From assembly GCF_019203965.1 (NCBI RefSeq), contig NZ_CP076448.1, forward strand, positions 1,379,001-1,443,000: a stretch of 64,000 bases of DNA. The letters are read 5' to 3'. The translations under genes and the position numbers were made by a program. Of this stretch, positions 63,371 to 64,000 are shown one piece after another. The stretch's first letter is position 1, and each line of letters begins with the position of its first letter. The notes under the pieces were generated by a model. That model saw only the letters and a program-made list of their open reading frames with translations. It made no database searches and was not told the DNA's origin. The DNA comes from Elioraea tepida. Its GTDB lineage: Bacteria; Pseudomonadota; Alphaproteobacteria; Acetobacterales; Acetobacteraceae.

Positions 63371-63385
63371 GTTGACGGTTGACAC
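63371..63385. promoter_or_regulatory. Second TGTCAAC-type repeat, inverted
   Basis: GTTGACGGTTGACAC is, on the minus strand, GTGTCAACCGTCAAC, the same GTCAAC-x-GTCAAC unit as at 63288-63302 in opposite orientation. It lies about 70 bases before the Bug-like gene. Confidence 0.5.
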
Positions 63386-63451
63386 GCGAGCGGCTCAAGG
63401 CTGGCGCGAGAGGGAACTCAAGCCCTGGGCCAAGATGGCGGAGAAACGCGC

Positions 63452-64000
63452 ATAGCCGCACCACGGAGGACGCTCCGGCGCCGGAGGCTGCTCATCGCCG
63501 CGACTGCGGCATCGCTCGCCGCCCCGCGGGTCCTCCGCGCCCAGGCCTATCCCGACCGCCCGCTGACCATCCTCGTGCCCTTCGCCACGGGCGGCTACAA
63601 CGACCGCTACGCGCGCGCGATCGCGCCGTTCCTGCAGAAGCATTTCGGCCAGCCCGTGGTGGTCCAGAATCGCCCCGGCGGCGGAACGATGCTCGGCAAC
63701 ATGTACGACCTGCAGCAGCCGGACGACGGCTAGATGGTGATGGTGCACTCGGCCGGGCCGTTCATTCCGCTCTCGATCATCACCCGAAACGCCACCTACA
63801 AGGCCGAAGACTTCTGGATGATTAACCTGCCCTCGCGCGACGCCACGCTCGTCGCCACCGCGACGACGAAGCCGATCGCGACGATCGAGGAGGCGATCGC
63901 GCAGCTGCGGCGCGACCCGCGCAGCCTCAGCGTCGGCATCCAGCCCGCCTCGGCCGACCTCGTGAACCTCGCCCTCCTGATGCAGGCCTCCGGAATCGAC
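63452..64000 (+). pseudogene. Bug/TctC-family binding protein gene with an in-frame TAG, cut by the window end
   Basis: In one frame the sequence encodes an Arg-rich Tat/Sec-like signal (RRTLRRRRLLIAATAASLAA), then YPDRPLTILVPFATGGYND and VVVQNRPGGGTMLGNMYDLQQPDDG, clear Bug-family features. A TAG at 63731-63733 interrupts it where YTVMVHS-like sequence is expected; after it the homology continues as MVMVHSAGPFIPLS and SLSVGIQPASADLVNL to the window edge. No ATG, GTG or TTG lies in frame before the signal. An ATA at 63452-63454, with GGAGA upstream, is where an ATG would be expected. It looks like a nonsense-mutated gene. Confidence 0.75.

Noticed and set aside
1-64000. tRNA genes, rRNA genes, CRISPR arrays, transposases or prophage genes
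   Set aside because: Scanning for T-arm sequences, short regularly spaced repeats and transposase or phage proteins showed nothing supportable.

Overview
The window is high-GC DNA (roughly 70% by eye) from a free-living alphaproteobacterium. The gene content and style (RamB/ScfR-type regulator beside isocitrate lyase, many Bug/TctC and peptide-type solute-binding proteins, AtzE/AtzF amidohydrolases, Coq7, Tat-exported enzymes) fit Rhodospirillales/Acetobacteraceae (Elioraea- or Roseomonas-like). That placement is inference from gene content. I saw no rRNA, tRNA, CRISPR array, insertion sequence or prophage genes, and no gene-free stretch longer than 300 bases.

Layout. 1-5.3 kb: end of a BenE-type transporter gene, a glutathione S-transferase, a palindromic intergenic element, isocitrate lyase (aceA) facing a RamB-like regulator, and an AEC carrier. 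5.4-27 kb: a nitrogen-type catabolic island with two peptide/nickel-type ABC transporters (the first without ATPases, the second complete), an Asp/Glu/hydantoin racemase-family protein, a flavin oxidoreductase, an amidase overlapping a D-aminopeptidase, allophanate hydrolase (AtzF), an ATGA-coupled AtzG-AtzE-AtzH module, a second AtzH-like protein and an MFS exporter. Both ABC operons have sigma-54-type (-24/-12) promoter sequences, which ties them to nitrogen control. 27-29 kb: asd and a DMT exporter.

29-36.5 kb: a chemoreceptor ending in a PilZ (c-di-GMP) domain, an orphan TAXI binding protein, and a polyamine/iron-type ABC operon whose ATPase gene carries two apparent frameshifts. 36.7-42 kb: an exported superoxide dismutase, a NIPSNAP protein, and a copper-handling cluster (DUF2946, YncE-like propeller, two unknown exported/membrane proteins, SCO1, PCu(A)C). 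42-46 kb: alpha/beta hydrolase, zinc-finger protein, polA. 46-52.4 kb: a tightly overlapped glgB-glgX-malQ operon on the minus strand. 52.5-54.4 kb: DCC protein, coq7, TSUP permease.

54.4-64 kb: a long minus-strand operon (CoA transferase, enoyl-CoA hydratase, TctC-TctB-TctA tripartite transporter, MmgE/PrpD, degenerate SDR, TSUP) facing a GntR/FCD regulator, which suggests regulated uptake and CoA-dependent breakdown of an organic acid. Beyond it lies a second divergent SDR/Bug pair. Both members look damaged (frameshift, in-frame stop, apparent ATA start codons), yet the pair is flanked by operator-like TGTCAAC repeats resembling a half-site at the GntR promoter.
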